Below, one piece after another: positions 50,701 through 64,000 of a DNA stretch of 64,000 bases. Both the position numbers and the translations under genes were made by a program. The stretch is from Pipra filicauda. Taxonomy: Eukaryota > Chordata > Aves > Passeriformes > Pipridae. The notes under the pieces are model-generated. The model searched no databases, had not been told where the DNA came from, and was given only the letters and a program-made list of their open reading frames with translations. Location of the stretch: assembly GCF_003945595.2 (NCBI RefSeq), contig NW_024104619.1, positions 62,001 through 126,000 of the forward strand. Direction: 5' to 3'. The number at the start of each line of letters is the position of its first letter. Within the stretch, counting starts at the first letter, position 1.

Positions 50701-53700
50701 ATTGGTAGCACCACTTGGTGGTGTCTTATCAGTCCATTTACCTATCATGGGATCAAATATTTATTGATAGACTAGGGCAGGTTTTCCAGTGTGCATCACG
50801 TAGGCAAATAGTCAGGGGCAGAGATAGGAATAGGTTCAGTCAGGAGGCTCTTTAGGGATGAGGCAGTGCTCTTCCCAGCAACATAAATACAGAGGTTGTT
50901 CCCAAGCAGAAACTGCTGGTCTGTGTGCAGTGCTGAGCTCATAGTCATCAATAATACAACATGAACATTAACAGGCACAGGATGGAATATCCAACAAGCA
51001 TTTCCACTGTCATGCTCAGTTGTATACCCAGCATGATAACTACATATAATTGTTACTGTAACTGGGCATTATGACCTGGCTGAGCAAAATACCTGACCCT
51101 TTTGCAATGCTCTGCTGAGCTAATTTTGTCCGACAGCTGCAGCTATCTTCAATAAATTTCATACATCTTTGGGGCTGAAAAATCTGTGTAGACGTGCACT
51201 CTCAGTATGCTGAATTTCTGACTCATTGTACTTCATATCTTTGAAACCTCCTTTAACACTGTGACTGCAAAGAGACAATAGTGCTTTCCATACTTCAACC
51301 TCCTAGTTTGCCTGGGTGTTTTTGCCTGCTCAGCAGACTAACAGCAGTTATAGCCTTCTGTGGAGTCATCTGAATAAGCAGGGAGCTTTCTCTAATGGGA
51401 AGTGCAATTATTTCCTCAACATGCTCATCTTGAATCATTTTGTCAGCCATTACCTAAACTCAAAGTCAGTTTGTACTGACTATGTAGTAACATATTGATC
51501 CACCCAATTTGTCTGTGCTGGTGAAATTCTTAACAGCCCATTACAAATGCTACTTTAAAACTAGTGGATTTGACACTCATACGTGGAAGAAATGTAAGAT
51601 ATATGCTGGATTTCTGATCTTGAAGACAAGCTTGCTCCCCTCTTCAGACAACTATTTGACATTAATTGCAGGTGCAGTTTGCCAGCTCTTGAGTTCTGAC
51701 ATTATAACATTGCCACAACTTTGAAACATGGAGTAGCACGATTCAAGGACTCTGTAGTCTTCCTGCTTCAATTAGCACTTCATTCCAGCTTTTATGTAAA
51801 ATTCCTATTTGATTTTAGCTAAATTTGTACCATACTCGAAGTTCCTGCATATGGTCTCAACATATTCATACAGAAAAGTTTAAGAATTACAGATATTTTC
51901 ATTCAAAATTTTCTGATTTTGGAACCCTATCCTGCTCAGCCTCTACTGTAATGCATTTCAGCTGATAATTAAAATATTAAAGTAGTAAGCCTTCATGTTT
52001 AATCCTTGCCACTTTAGATGTTTCAGGATCACATTTGCAGTCAGACAGATTCCATTTCTGCAAATACTGATGTCAGTGAGAAAGTTCATGAGCTTGAATA
52101 ACTTGGTAGTTTGACAATACTGTCCAATTCAAACTATTAAGTAATGAAAGAAACAAGCACTGCAAGTTATTGTAGTAAATGCTCCTATGACAAAATATAT
52201 CCTGCTTTACCAGTCTCTCTTTAGCAAAAAAATTCTACTTACTTTAAAATTAAATTTAAGACTTTAAGGCAACTATCATTCTGAAAGGTAGGCAGCCATA
52301 TCAGTCAGAGCATAGTTATCATTTTAGAGGAAAAATTAATCCCTCTGAAATCAGTTGCATAGAGTTTTCGTCAAGATTCATGGTTATATATCTAACTGAA
52401 ACTACACTCAGGAAAAGAAATCAAAGATGTATTAAAAATCAATTAGATGTTTAATATCTATTAAAATTTTTGGCAACCAGATATATGAAATGACAAATTA
52501 ACTGTGAAAAACAAAGGAGTTTTTTTTACCCTCACTACATGAAGTGATGAGATAACAAGGTTCACAATTTATCTTGGGAAAATAGAAAAAAATTAAACAA
52601 AACAGTGGTAATTCTTCTCATGTGTTCCATTTTTAACTTCAAAAAAAAAGTGTCGAGTTTTCTTTTGCCTGCATGGATGTGCCTATGTGCATACAGTAAG
52701 AAGGCAAAAACTGAAGCAGAATTGATATAGTGTATCATGTTACAACAATTCCTGGAGTCGCAATGCTCTGTTTTCTCTGGAAATTCTGAACCATATCAAA
52801 AAACTTATTTAGCCCTTTCTGTGTTACGTATTTTTTCAGATGTACCTTTTTTGCTTGCAGGGGTTCTAGACAGTTCTATTTGACTCAGCCTTTCACTTTA
52901 AGGAGCTGACCAAGAAGCTCCTTGTGTAGCTGTTGAAGGAAAGCAATTCCATACTGCTGGCTCCAATCATTGCCCACAGCCAGCTCCCGGACACACCTGG
53001 TGAGACAAGGTGCTCTCATGCTGAAGCCTTTCAGGCTAAATATAAATGTTACTTAAAGGAGAGTCATTCATTGATTTAACAGTGTCTTTTATTTAGGAAA
53101 TCTGCATGACAAAACTCAAAGAAGGTACATAATGTTATTCTTCTCCCATCAGTTTTCTTTCTATCTTATATTTACATGAATATGGTATGTAAACTGATGT
53201 TAGACTGGCTTGCAGTCACACGGCCCTCCTCTGAAATGCACAAGTATCTTCAGAACAGTTTCAAAAATATTTTTTCAAATAGTTAAAGATATTCCTTTTA
53301 ATGTGCATTCTCTGATTTATTGTGTTCTCTTTCATTGATATTCTACGATCGTGGAATATTAAAATGATATAGGGATTCATATTAATATTCCGAATGAATA
53401 CTTCCTATAATGAATATATGATTATAATACTCTCAATGAATACCAATGGAAAATCTAACTGGAAGAATATTGCTGAATGGCAATTTTTATTTTATAAATA
53501 TGTATATTTGTATTTTTAACCCAAGACATAAAGATGGTTTCAGTGGAACTTCTGAGTGTCATTCATCAACTTAGATGAATAGAATCATAGTTGAGTGACT
53601 TGCAGCTTGCCATTTCTAGACATTTTGAAGTAATTTACATAATAATTTTGAAAGCTTGTGATGAACTATGTACAAATATACTGCAGACCATATACACACA

Positions 53701-56700
53701 TAGACTAACCCCATGGATGATCTGAAGGAAATTTATGCACCTTGTGGACAGAAAACACAAGAAGGCAAGGAGTCTAAACCAATTAAAAGTTTCAGCAAAT
53801 AGTGAATTCTATTCAGGCAACTTGTTTTCATTCTTCTTTCTGATTCTTGTCATTAACTCAGGTTATTTCTCAGTGTTCTCTGTGTAAAAATAAGATATTT
53901 ATTATATTTGTATGTTGTCCATTTATTTTGTAAAGAACCTTCTTAAAGTCTGCCACTTATCGTGTGTAAATGCAATGCTTATAACAAGGGTAAACTGGAA
54001 ATATTTTATAACAAGGGTAAAACTGGAGATACTGGTACAGAACTCTTAATGTTAATACTATTGTCATTCATATCTGTTTCAAGTAAGATTTGAAAGCATT
54101 TCAAACAGCAAAATAAAAAATCAGAAATCAAGCAGACTTCTAATTTAAAAGATAATTTAAAATTGAAGGAGATTTTCCTAGTGGAAGACAGGAAAAAACC
54201 TGAAGGTGTACACAAGTTTTAAAGACTCAAATATGTTGAACATATTCTGACTGTCTTTTGCCAGATCTGGTGTATAAGCAGAAGGAAGTTAAATGTCTAA
54301 ACGTTACTGTTTCTGCTTAATATTTCAGTGTGGATTAACTTGTCATGATTAGTATTGAAGGCAGAAAAAACTTGGCTACCACATCGACAGCCTCTTTAAG
54401 TGTATTGCTTAATATGAATTCAAAGTGTTCAGCTTGAAATATAAACCATGATGCTGTGGAGGTGCATAAAATATGTGGTGAGGAATCACCCCATTGGCCA
54501 AACACAATAACATGAAGAAACAATGAACAAGGGTTGGGATAATCCTTGCAGTTCCATTCCTCTGAACGTGCAGAAAGACTTTAATGAAAGCATTAAACAT
54601 ATTTGAATGTTGTCCCATTGAGGATCCCAAGATCAAATTTCTATGTGATACAAGAGATGTGTATCCTTTGTAAGGCTCTCCTAAGTGTCAGTTTTCCCTC
54701 TCAGAGAAGAAATGTACCTCTTCAAAGCAGAATGTGAATTAGAGATACTTTTTAAGAACTGAGTAACACAATGACAAGTTTTCATCTGAAGCACTACATA
54801 GGGCTTAGGTCACAACATTAGTGAAAGGACATTCACAAGAGAGGTTAAAAGATGTACAGCAGAAGACAACAGAAGTTACTTAGGAGTCTGGGGACTAAAT
54901 CCATGATGGAAGGAAGACCTTTCAGGTATAGTCAACATAGTTTAGATACAGAAGACCTCAGGGGAAGCTTTTTGAAGTATGTACAATGTGCTGATGATAT
55001 TACCCTCAAGGCTGTGTGGATTTTAAGATGCACGAATTAAAGTGAAGGAATAGTGTATGTATATTAGCTATATAAATTCTCTTTTTGGGGAATGCAGTTC
55101 ATCTGAATGTTTAACTTAAATACTCACATTCAGTCATAAATATGCTGATTAGACCAGGAATATAAAATTATTTGTTTCTTGACCTTTCGACAGCTGACAT
55201 TCTCAGGTACTTATTGTATCTACTCAGGAACATTCTTTTTGGCATTGCTATCTGAAGTTGTATAAGAAAAATAGAAACTCTCCTGAAAACTCTTTTCTAC
55301 AATAAAAGTAATTTAAATTACAATTTGTCTGAGGATTTTCTAAGCACTTGATATAATTCACTTTATACATACATATTTTGATTTGTTTTTTCACCTCTTT
55401 TCTAAGAAAATCGACTATTTCTAATAAAACTCTTGTCTTCACTAATAGCCATGGAATCATACTAGAATTTGAATTTTGCCCTGTATACCAGATAATGCGA
55501 AGATGATCCAAAATCTCAGCTGATAGTTCCAAGAAGCCGATGAAAAGTACATTTTAGAGATTCTAGTTGCATATGTATTACTACATGAGACGGAAATGGA
55601 GCTTAACTGCTAGGTGTTAAATATCAAAAACCATAGGTGGACATTCTTCTCTCATATTTGATTACTTTTGGTCTAAAATTCTTTACTCTGTTACAATGGA
55701 TGAGTAGTACCCTGTTTGTTCCTTCACAAGCACTGTTTTAGGTGGATAAAATTGCAGTTTAAAAAAAACTGCATAGTATGTATTATGCTGTTAAACAGTT
55801 TTGCAAATATTAACAGTTTTGTCAACTTAGATTTTACTTTAAAATAATTTAATAATTAAACTAAATTATTTAATATTTCCCATTATTAAAGGCTGCTCTC
55901 ATATCAAATGTGCATTTCCCATTCAAAGTCAGTAACAAAAACAGTATTTTCATAATGAGAAATGTATAATGTTGTCGCAGTCAAAACCTGATTATTTCCT
56001 AAAGTGTGACGATTTAGGGCAATTAGAAACCTTTCAATCACCATTCTGAAGAGGGCTAGCAAAGAGGGTCAAACAGATAGATAGTCACAAATACTCTCAG
56101 AGAGGTGTCAGCATAAAAGGATATGCAGTTTTAAATATTTTGTTCTGAATTTCTTCTATTTTAATAACACAGAGAAAAATTAGGTCACATAGTACTTGAG
56201 AATGTGCTTATTGCTGTACAGTACAATGTGATATATCATTATAGCTAATGTCCTCTCCCAGACACAAAGTAACATCAGCAGAATTTGGTTGCAAATCTTC
56301 TTTGTTGGTGCTTTTTTGTCCAGTTCAGAAAAAGCATTTATTGACTTTTGGTAATGCATAAAAAAAAGAACTTCCTTTTTATCTCTGTCATATTCACTGT
56401 AAATGAAGGTTTAAGGCAAACATAAAAGCAGTATATTGAAGTATTGTTTACATTCTTATTCTCTCTCTTCAGTCAGCAATAATATTTTGTTAAATAGAAG
56501 ATGAGAGAAGGGGAAAACTCTGTCTGGTATGCTCAGGAGTGACAGAATTCTCACACTGGTGAAGACTTCTGAATCTTCAAAGGAGGAACTGCAGAGCTGA
56601 GCATGAGCCAGCTGGTCTAGTGGGTATTATGTGCTACAAGTCCAGCTTATTCTTCCTCCATCACAGTTAACAAGGCAAGACCCTCTTTGCTGTACTTTAA

Positions 56701-57565
56701 CATCATTTTCCCAATCTCAAAAGGCAAATATTCATTCCAGATTGCTAATAAATTAGCAACTTATTACCCCCTACAATTAGTAAAATGGGGGTAGAGCCAT
56801 GAAATAAGCTTCTAGTAGCAGAACTGAACCTTATTTAGACTTATAAGGACACAATACAGAAAGAAGCTTTTTGGTTTACAAGCCCCACTCATTAAGAATT
56901 GGGATTTAAGGGTTTAACATTCTAATTTGCCTCTACACACTCACATTAAATACAGAATTTGCCACTCTTCATTGTATTTTCCATGATTTCTCTTTTTTAT
57001 TTTAAACATTTGTGAATTTAGATAAGGTAACAATAGAGTTTTTAACACTTGTGAGACAGGTTATGGAAGAATTAATTATAACTTGTAGGTTTTCTAAATT
57101 TCAAAGTGTTTAAATGTTACAAAACTTAATTAATATCTTGATAGTAGTTACTAGTGATTGCTAACCTTCACCTAAGACAAAAGAGCTTCTAATATACTCT
57201 CCATAGAAAAAGGAAAATGGCAAAGAAAATCTCCTGATATTTTGTTATTTTGAATTGAGACTTTGACTCCGCTTCCTTTATTTAGTTTTTCCTCTGGTGT
57301 CTTCAGTTTTTCTAATGAGCATTTGTGCACACTGTGAATGATGAATGACATTTCTAAAGATAAGCACAGATGTTGATACTCAAGTCACAAAGACATAAAC
57401 TAGTAAAAATCCTGCCTTAGAACTGAAAAAACGGAAATCTTTCAATCAAAAAATGCAAACCAGAAAAAAGTACCTCATTTCACTCAATCAAAACCACTTC
57501 TCAATTTGAAAGTGTTTTCAATACCTTGGATCTTCTGTAAATAAAATGCAGATGAAATTATATTT
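50701..57565. other. AT-rich non-coding DNA, no gene recognised
   Basis: The first 500 bp (to about 51200) are mixed in composition and carry AATAAA-type signals on both strands, with no clear identity. The rest is AT-rich with no recognisable gene or transposon, apart from a 27-bp duplication at 53979-54032. Confidence 0.5.
53979..54032 (+). repeat. Tandem duplication of a 27-bp unit
   Basis: TTATAACAAGGGTAAACTGG at 53979 recurs at 54006 as TTATAACAAGGGTAAAACTGG. The two 27-bp copies are adjacent and differ by a few bases. Confidence 0.85.
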
Positions 57566-57840
57566 AGAATCATAGAATGGTTTGGATCAGAAGGGACCTT
57601 CTTGAGATGGGCAGGGACATCTTCCACTAGACCAGGTTGCTCCAAGCCCCATCCAATCTGGTCTTGAACACTTCCAGGGATGAGGCATCCACAGCTTCTC
57701 TGGGCAACCTTTTCCAGTGCCTCACCACCCTCACAGGAAAGAATTTCTTCCTAATGCCCAATGTAAACAGTTTAAAGCCATCCTACCTTGTCCTATCACT
57801 ATATGCCTTTGTGAGAAAACATTCTCCATCACCTTTCCAA
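57566..57840 (-). mobile_element. CR1 LINE 3' end, 5'-truncated
   Basis: The plus strand starts 'agaatcatagaatggtttgg' and carries 'cttccactagaccaggttgc', 'gtcttgaacacttccaggga' and 'aagaatttcttcctaatg' in the antisense CR1 order. It matches the subfamily of 337-703 and 16372-17012, with a short deletion after 'gggacctt' near 57600. Confidence 0.9.
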
Positions 57841-60800
57841 AAACATTCTCCCTGTGGCTCACTGAGGGATATCTGAGAGTATACATCATGAAAATTAGTA
57901 TATAATGTGTTAAAGAAAAAATTCCTTCTGTACACTGTATTGAAAAACAAGTAGTCAATCTTTTTCTCAAGGCTTCAAGAACTTCAAGAACTCTTCATAC
58001 TTCCCTAACTGGGAATAGGCAGATCACTCCTAGCAGTGGGAAAAATTGTGGCTAAGAAAGTTTCTAACAGACTAACAGAAATAAGATATCCTGCTGTAGG
58101 AAGCAGCTGTTAGCAGATAATAATATTATTAAGAATTTGTAGTATTCTTGAGATTGATGAAAAAAAGCAGACAAAATGAATAGGAATTATCTGAGCAAAA
58201 GTCCTATGACACATGGTCCAATTTTCTAAGCCTGGAAGGCTTAAATCAAAGATGATATATTTGGATGTACAATTTTTTTTCACCCCTACAGAGTTTTGCC
58301 CTTTTTTGTTTGTTTGTTTTAAACTTATCTGTGATTTCATCCTAAGCAAGGTGGTTGAAGCTTCCTCTTTATTTTTTCTTTCAAGCAAATTATTTGTTAC
58401 TGCTCAACGAGGACAGATGGGATATGATTACTGATTGGAAATAGCAATCATAATCTGATGCTACCTAATGTTTCCAGAGGATGTTAGGACCTGTGGGGAG
58501 GAAATGTGAGAAACCATCAAAATATGAAAGGATTTTGTTAGTCACCTTTTGCAGACTTAGCAATATCCCTAGACCTCAAAGGCCACAGGCTGAAAACTAC
58601 TGATTAATATGCTTTCCCGAGTTTCAGAATGTACGATGTTTTTTTGGATGACCTGGGAACTCAAAGAACTCATCTGCATCTGCAGTGACTTCATTCCCAA
58701 CCAGTAAGCAGCTGATCCACTGCTTAGTACCATGGTCTCTCAACTACTGATTACTTGTGGGAAGTTCATAAATCCAGTCTGTCACCAATCCTGAAGACCT
58801 GCAAGCAACAAATATAGAAAGATTTACTTTTTTAATTACCCGTGTAACTACCTTCCAATTGAATATTCTCTTAAAATTTTTCACATATAGAAAGCTATAT
58901 ATTATATAGTTTCTATGGATACTAAAAATCCCAAAGCTTTCTGGGAGAATAGAATTTGTAGACAACTTCATGGATTCTTTCTTTCATTTCTGCAAACATT
59001 ATAGAAGGCAATTTTTTGTTTGCAAAAGAAACAGTTGGGACTAAATATTGACACAAATATTCGCTTTACCTTGATGACCCTTGTGAATTTTTGTCTGCCA
59101 CATCATCAGGGAAATGGAAGAGTTTGCAGCTTAACTCCTACCTGTTTTCTGTATTTGATGAATCTGGGAACTGGTCTGAAATCCCTAATACAGCTAACTC
59201 AATTTGACTTCGATGTCAAGACAGATATGTTACAGATAAATCAACACTCTAATGAAACTAGAATATCACAGCTTGATACAACTTAAAAGTTACCCTATTT
59301 TTCCTGTTAGAAATTTACTATTAAAAGATGATATGATCCTTTTTTACTTTTAAAGGAATGCTTTCCTAATATTATTTCAAAGGTTCCTTTTTTGGATAAG
59401 TGAGAGGTTTGTGAAAGAAAATCTGAAGAAACCATGTTGTTTTGAGTTAACACAAAAGAGTCCTAACCTCACCTTTGTAAGAGTAGGACTATATTTTTTT
59501 CATTTTGACAAAATTTACCTCCCTTTTGTCCCCCTTTAGGCACCTTATTGTGGTTGTGCCTGTTGTTAAAATGATTAAAGGTATTATTTATGATTTGGGA
59601 CAAAGGTCCTTTTGAGGATTGATGAAATGGAGGGTGGATTCACAACAACAGAGAGTTAAAGATCTCAGGAAACAGGGATCGATGAAAACTTTTTTTTCCC
59701 ATAGAATTCTTACTGATAAGCCAAAGTTTTTTCTTTCTTAAGATTTCCATTATTCATTTAGTGATATAGTTGTCATTAAATACAACTAATTAGACAGAAA
59801 TTCTTGTCAGTACATTTAGCACTCACTGTTCATGACTGTTGTGACTTAAGATAATTAAGGTTCTCCTTAATCTAAGTCCTACAGACCAGTGTAAAAAAGG
59901 AAACATATGGTACAAGTTTCCCTCAGATGGAACTACAGAAAAAAAAAACCAGAGCTGAGGGTAGAGGGGGAAGTAAAATCATCTTAAATGCTGAACTCCA
60001 TGCATTTATGGTTGCATAATTATCAATAACTGAGTCAGATATCTAGAAATACCTTTGAGACCTCTGCCCATGGCTGAAATCATGCTGTTTGCTGCTGTGC
60101 AACTGCATGTCATAGAGCATATGGAACAAATGGTGCTGCTCAAAATACCTGAGTTTATACGGCACTTGGAAGTAAAGAAAAACATTTATATAGAAATACA
60201 TGGAAAATATATAAGCCTGTTGAAAAGCTGGGTGCATTAACTTGATTTTTAAAACATTTTCACCTTGAAATGGATTAATATGGCCTCATAGTTTCTGATC
60301 TGGCTGGACTGAATTGAGGGCATAAGCTACTTCACCTGTGGACAGGTAAAAAATGCCCCTGGCCACTGCACTCGTGTTTAGGTATAGCATAACTGGCAAT
60401 AACTATGTTCCTCATCAGTCCTTACTGGTAGAGTCATTGTCCCTAAAATTCTGTCTGATATCTCAACATTTGCTCTGCCCTTTCTCTGTTTTAGTCTCTT
60501 TTTAAAATTTTTTTTAGGAAATGAAATAGTTTTTAGCAATAGGAATAGGGAAAAAAAAATTGTTCTTACTTTTAGTAGCCTGAACCCCAATTTTCTTTAA
60601 ATAAGCAAATGACAACATTTTAATTCCCAAAACAATTTTTACTTTTTTTCCCCCCCAAATATTCAAACAAGTGTCTATTTATTTTTATTCTGCTCCATTT
60701 TACAACCTCTTTAAACTTAAATACTTTGGTGGAATTAGTTATGTTGCAGTGAGAATCTCCTGCTAAAACTATGTGCAATGATAAGACCCATGCAACCATT

Positions 60801-63800
60801 ATTTCCTGTTCATGTACCATTAATATAGGGATTTTAGAATAGGAAACCAACAAGAGAGGATAACTAAAATTCCTGAATCCTGCAATTCCCAAAACAAGAA
60901 GAATTTTGTACATTTTTCCTACATTAGGTTTTTTCCACATAGAATTTTAAAAAGCAACACATGTAATCAACAGAGACAGAGGGAAATGCTGACATGCTGC
61001 AGAGGAGGAGATTTCTTCAGTAGAAATTTTCAGGCTCAAGAGAATGATACAGGCTTGCAGAAATAAGATATATAATCTAAGAATAACTGAAATGATCCTG
61101 CTTAAGGGGCTCAAATTGAACAAGAATTAACTGTGGCTGCTGTGATTTCAGAAGCTCTGGAGAAAGAACAGCAGCTGTTTGTAGCACAGAAACAGTGGCT
61201 GAATGTGAGAAAGAAGCACTTGCTTCCACAGGCGCTGCCAGAGGACTGGAGATGCTGGCAGGTCCTGCAGGCTGAGGAAGGGACCAGAAGTCACCTTCTT
61301 CCTAAGGACTCAACTGTCTGTGTGTCCCCAGGTTGTGTTTGGAGCATTACAGCCCTGTGACCTTGGCTCAGTAGTACTGGGAACCTGGTTTTAAGGCATG
61401 AGAAAGTATGTGAGCTGAAGTGATACGAAATAAGGAAAGTAAAAATCCAGAAGTGTCACTGCTGGAGCACTGGAGCAGGTCAGACTTTCAAAAGGGAAAA
61501 TACTGATATGAAAATTTATAAAACCCTTGGGGTGGTATCTGCGAAGTAGAGTCAGAAGACAGTAATTCAGCAACATCAAGGCCCTGCAAGTAGCAATAGA
61601 GGCTGATGATTGATTGATGATTGATGACTGACTGGTCAACAAACTCCAAAGTCTTTCATCAGTGCCAGTGAGTCTCTTAATTCTTAGTCCAGGAGCTTCT
61701 TCATTCAAGATATCTATTATGCCTATATCAGCCAATAAATAATTATGCTGCACTCTCACACTATACCTGTATTTTCAAATTGTCTGACCTAACTGACCCA
61801 GACAAAGAGCAGGAAGGAGGGTTACTGAGCACAGGAGTAAAGAGGGACCTGAGGCAGTGTTGGCTACAAACAGGAGAAGATTGTCTCCATTCCTCTAATG
61901 CAACTACGACTGAAGCAGCAGCTTTAAAAGGGAAATTAGCATTTGGCCTAAGCCATGCTTTCATGCTCCAACTTATTTTCTTTAATGTAAAATTATGATA
62001 TAAAAGACATTCATTACTGGAAATTCATAAGTTTGAAAATCTCAGGATTGTTAATAGTGTTCTCTCCCTTCTAAAGAGATTTTATAAAAATAAATGTAAT
62101 GAGAGTGTCAAGAAGAAAGAGGAAGAATAATTAAGAAAGGGAAAAAAAGAAAGGGATGAAAGGGAAAAGTGATAAGGAGTAGTAGCAGAAAAAGGGAAAT
62201 AGAAATATAAATAGGCAATAGGAGAAAAGGATATATTACAAGAAAAAATAATAATGTTGAAAAAGAATCTTTTTACATTTTTGGCTGTTGGCTGCTACAC
62301 TGCTATTCTTTCATTCACTGTAAGCTACTAAAATCACATTGTCTGAATATTTTGCAGTACAGAGGATTATTAATGCTTAAAAACCTCATGACAGCTATCT
62401 GCAATAGACAGAGCTTGTGAATTCTGACAAATGACTCTTGATATTAATCATGCTAATATGTGAGTGCTCTAAAAAGATTCATCTCCAGGAATTTCATAAA
62501 AATATATTTTAGGCAGATGTGAAAGCATATCCTGTTGTGCTTATGGAACCCTTTTCTGAAACTTCCTTGTTCTTGTATTATTTATCATTCTGTTGTCTCT
62601 GATCTATAATTCAAAAAGAAAAACCCTTTGATTAATATATATGCAATATATTTCCAAAACAGTGCTAAAAATCTCAGCTACCAGGTGTCCATTATTGTTA
62701 TCAGATACAAAAATGTGAAGGTGGAGAATACTGATCAGGTCATTCTGTCCACATGCCTGCCAATAAAGGACATTCTCTGCCTATTTGTACTGTTGTTGTG
62801 ATAAAATAAAAGGGTTGCAAGAATTGCTGAACTTTCTCACTATACACCTGTAACTACTGAGATGAAAAAGTCTTATTCTCCCTCAGTAAACTAGTCCTGT
62901 CCTGCCTGAAACATGAATTATATCACAATTTGCTTCAGGGTCAGTCTGCAATCAGGTATTCCTTCCAGTCTTCTTGGTGATTATACCCATCCATTAAACT
63001 ACAAAAATTCCCTAAAAATGAAGATAAGTATTCATAAGTATACTACTGATGAGTTGAGCTCTAACACTCTAATAGGTATCATTATATTAGATTATGATAT
63101 ATTGTCTCATGTTTCTCATTAAGATTTCATTGCAAGTTTCTAATTATAAGAGTGCTCCCTAATGTTACTAAGGGAAAGCATGTTCGGTAGCTAAAAACCT
63201 GAGTTTCTAGGGGGAGGGGGGAAGTGTTTGCAAAGGCACAGATGTCCTAACTTTCATTGAAATTCAGTTAGAGTTACCTACCTAACTGCTATTTATCCCT
63301 TAGGATAAACTGAAACATAAATATTCTTTATGGTTGCACAGCTTGGAGGTGAGAAACAAAAGGTTCCCTTTTCCTCTAAAAAACCCAAAAAATCCACAGA
63401 AGAAAAAAACAATTTCTCTGACAATTATAGGACAGCAGGCAATGATATATTAACAACCAATTTTCTAATTAAAGAGCAAACAATTTTTGTCCTTCATTGT
63501 AATTTTAACTTCATGTATGTATGTAAACTCAATGTATTTAAGAGTATATATTTATCTATATAGAGATATATCCATATGCATTTGAATGCATAGACTATAG
63601 CCATGAAATAGGTCTATAATTAAATGTGCATGACTCTAAAATGATAAAGTGGTAGCTGAAGCTCTCTTCTTCTACACAACAATCTAGAAAAGAAAAGTTT
63701 ATGTTCCTTCTTCATCTGTATTGCTCTTAGCTAACACTACTCTTAAAATGGGGAGGGTGAAAACAATATTCTGGAATGATGAGGAATATGAAAAGAAGAT

Positions 63801-64000
63801 GCTAATACATGGATGACTGACAGAAAGGTTCTCCTAAGAACTGTACTTTCCTATTAAGTTTTAAAAAAATAAAAGATCAAAAAAAATAAAAAAAAAGAGA
63901 ATTCAAGATATTGTAGGCATCATGCTGTCACAAAATGTGGCAAGTGAGGAGAAAATAAAAAAGTACAAGGAGGCTAAAAATCAAGGATAAATGTGAACCT
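57841..64000. other. AT-rich non-coding DNA, no gene recognised
   Basis: A GC-richer patch at 61130-61370 with a 75-codon frame and a purine-rich tract at 62099-62230 are the only textures. No recognisable gene, RNA or transposon consensus reaches the right edge. Confidence 0.5.
62099..62230. repeat. Purine-rich (GAAAGGG-type) tract
   Basis: About 130 bp are dominated by A and G on the plus strand with degenerate AAGAAAGGG/AAAGGGA units. Confidence 0.75.

Noticed and set aside
1..64000. CRISPR array, operon, prokaryotic promoters or phage genes
   Set aside because: No spaced direct-repeat arrays, no dense coding and no ribosome-binding architecture; the content is plainly vertebrate.
1..64000. 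tRNA, rRNA, snRNA or microRNA genes
   Set aside because: No A/B-box plus cloverleaf, rRNA-like or snRNA-like sequence was recognised. A microRNA hairpin cannot be excluded by eye, but none stood out.

Overview
This window looks like bird nuclear DNA, most likely from a songbird (passerine) or another member of Neoaves. It is AT-rich, non-coding and low in CpG. It carries CR1 non-LTR retrotransposons that end in the avian signature of repeated ATTCTATG/ATTCTGTG octamers, and long terminal repeats (LTRs) of avian endogenous retrovirus families. I found no complete host protein gene, tRNA, rRNA, CRISPR array or prokaryotic feature. The longest open frames (up to 155 codons) lie in CR1 tails or in LTRs, and most other frames are short and chance-like. 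The window is best read as an intergenic desert or a very large intron.

Layout. 1-803: an antisense LTR split by a later CR1. 804-9999: AT-rich DNA with two weak exon-like open frames (2597-2843 and 7563-7712). 10.0-19.05 kb: four CR1 pieces of different ages, all on the minus strand. 19267-19851: a plus-strand solo LTR with a 4-bp target duplication. 21.3-21.6 kb: a decayed piece of reverse-transcriptase-type LINE coding sequence. 27.5-29.8 kb: the most intricate locus, a plus-strand CR1 with a large internal deletion, interrupted by two related antisense LTR-like elements, each flanked by a 7-bp repeat of the CR1 target. 32.4-32.8 kb: a truncated antisense LTR beside a (GAT)n tract. 34.1-35.2 kb: a plus-strand LTR of another family. 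40060-41274: a 1.2-kb antisense solo LTR with an exact 5-bp target duplication. 42.8-44.05 kb: two plus-strand CR1 3' ends of different subfamilies in close tandem. 49.2-50.7 kb: a CR1 ORF1 region split by an antisense LTR. 57.6 kb: a minus-strand CR1 end. The remaining sequence is unremarkable AT-rich DNA with simple tracts.

There is no set of genes working together here. The functional sequence I can point to is vestigial transposon and retroviral regulatory sequence. The window is useful mainly as a record of nested insertions whose relative ages can be read directly. I found no convincing undescribed biological system. Family assignments come from recognising consensus-like sequence by eye, without a database search.
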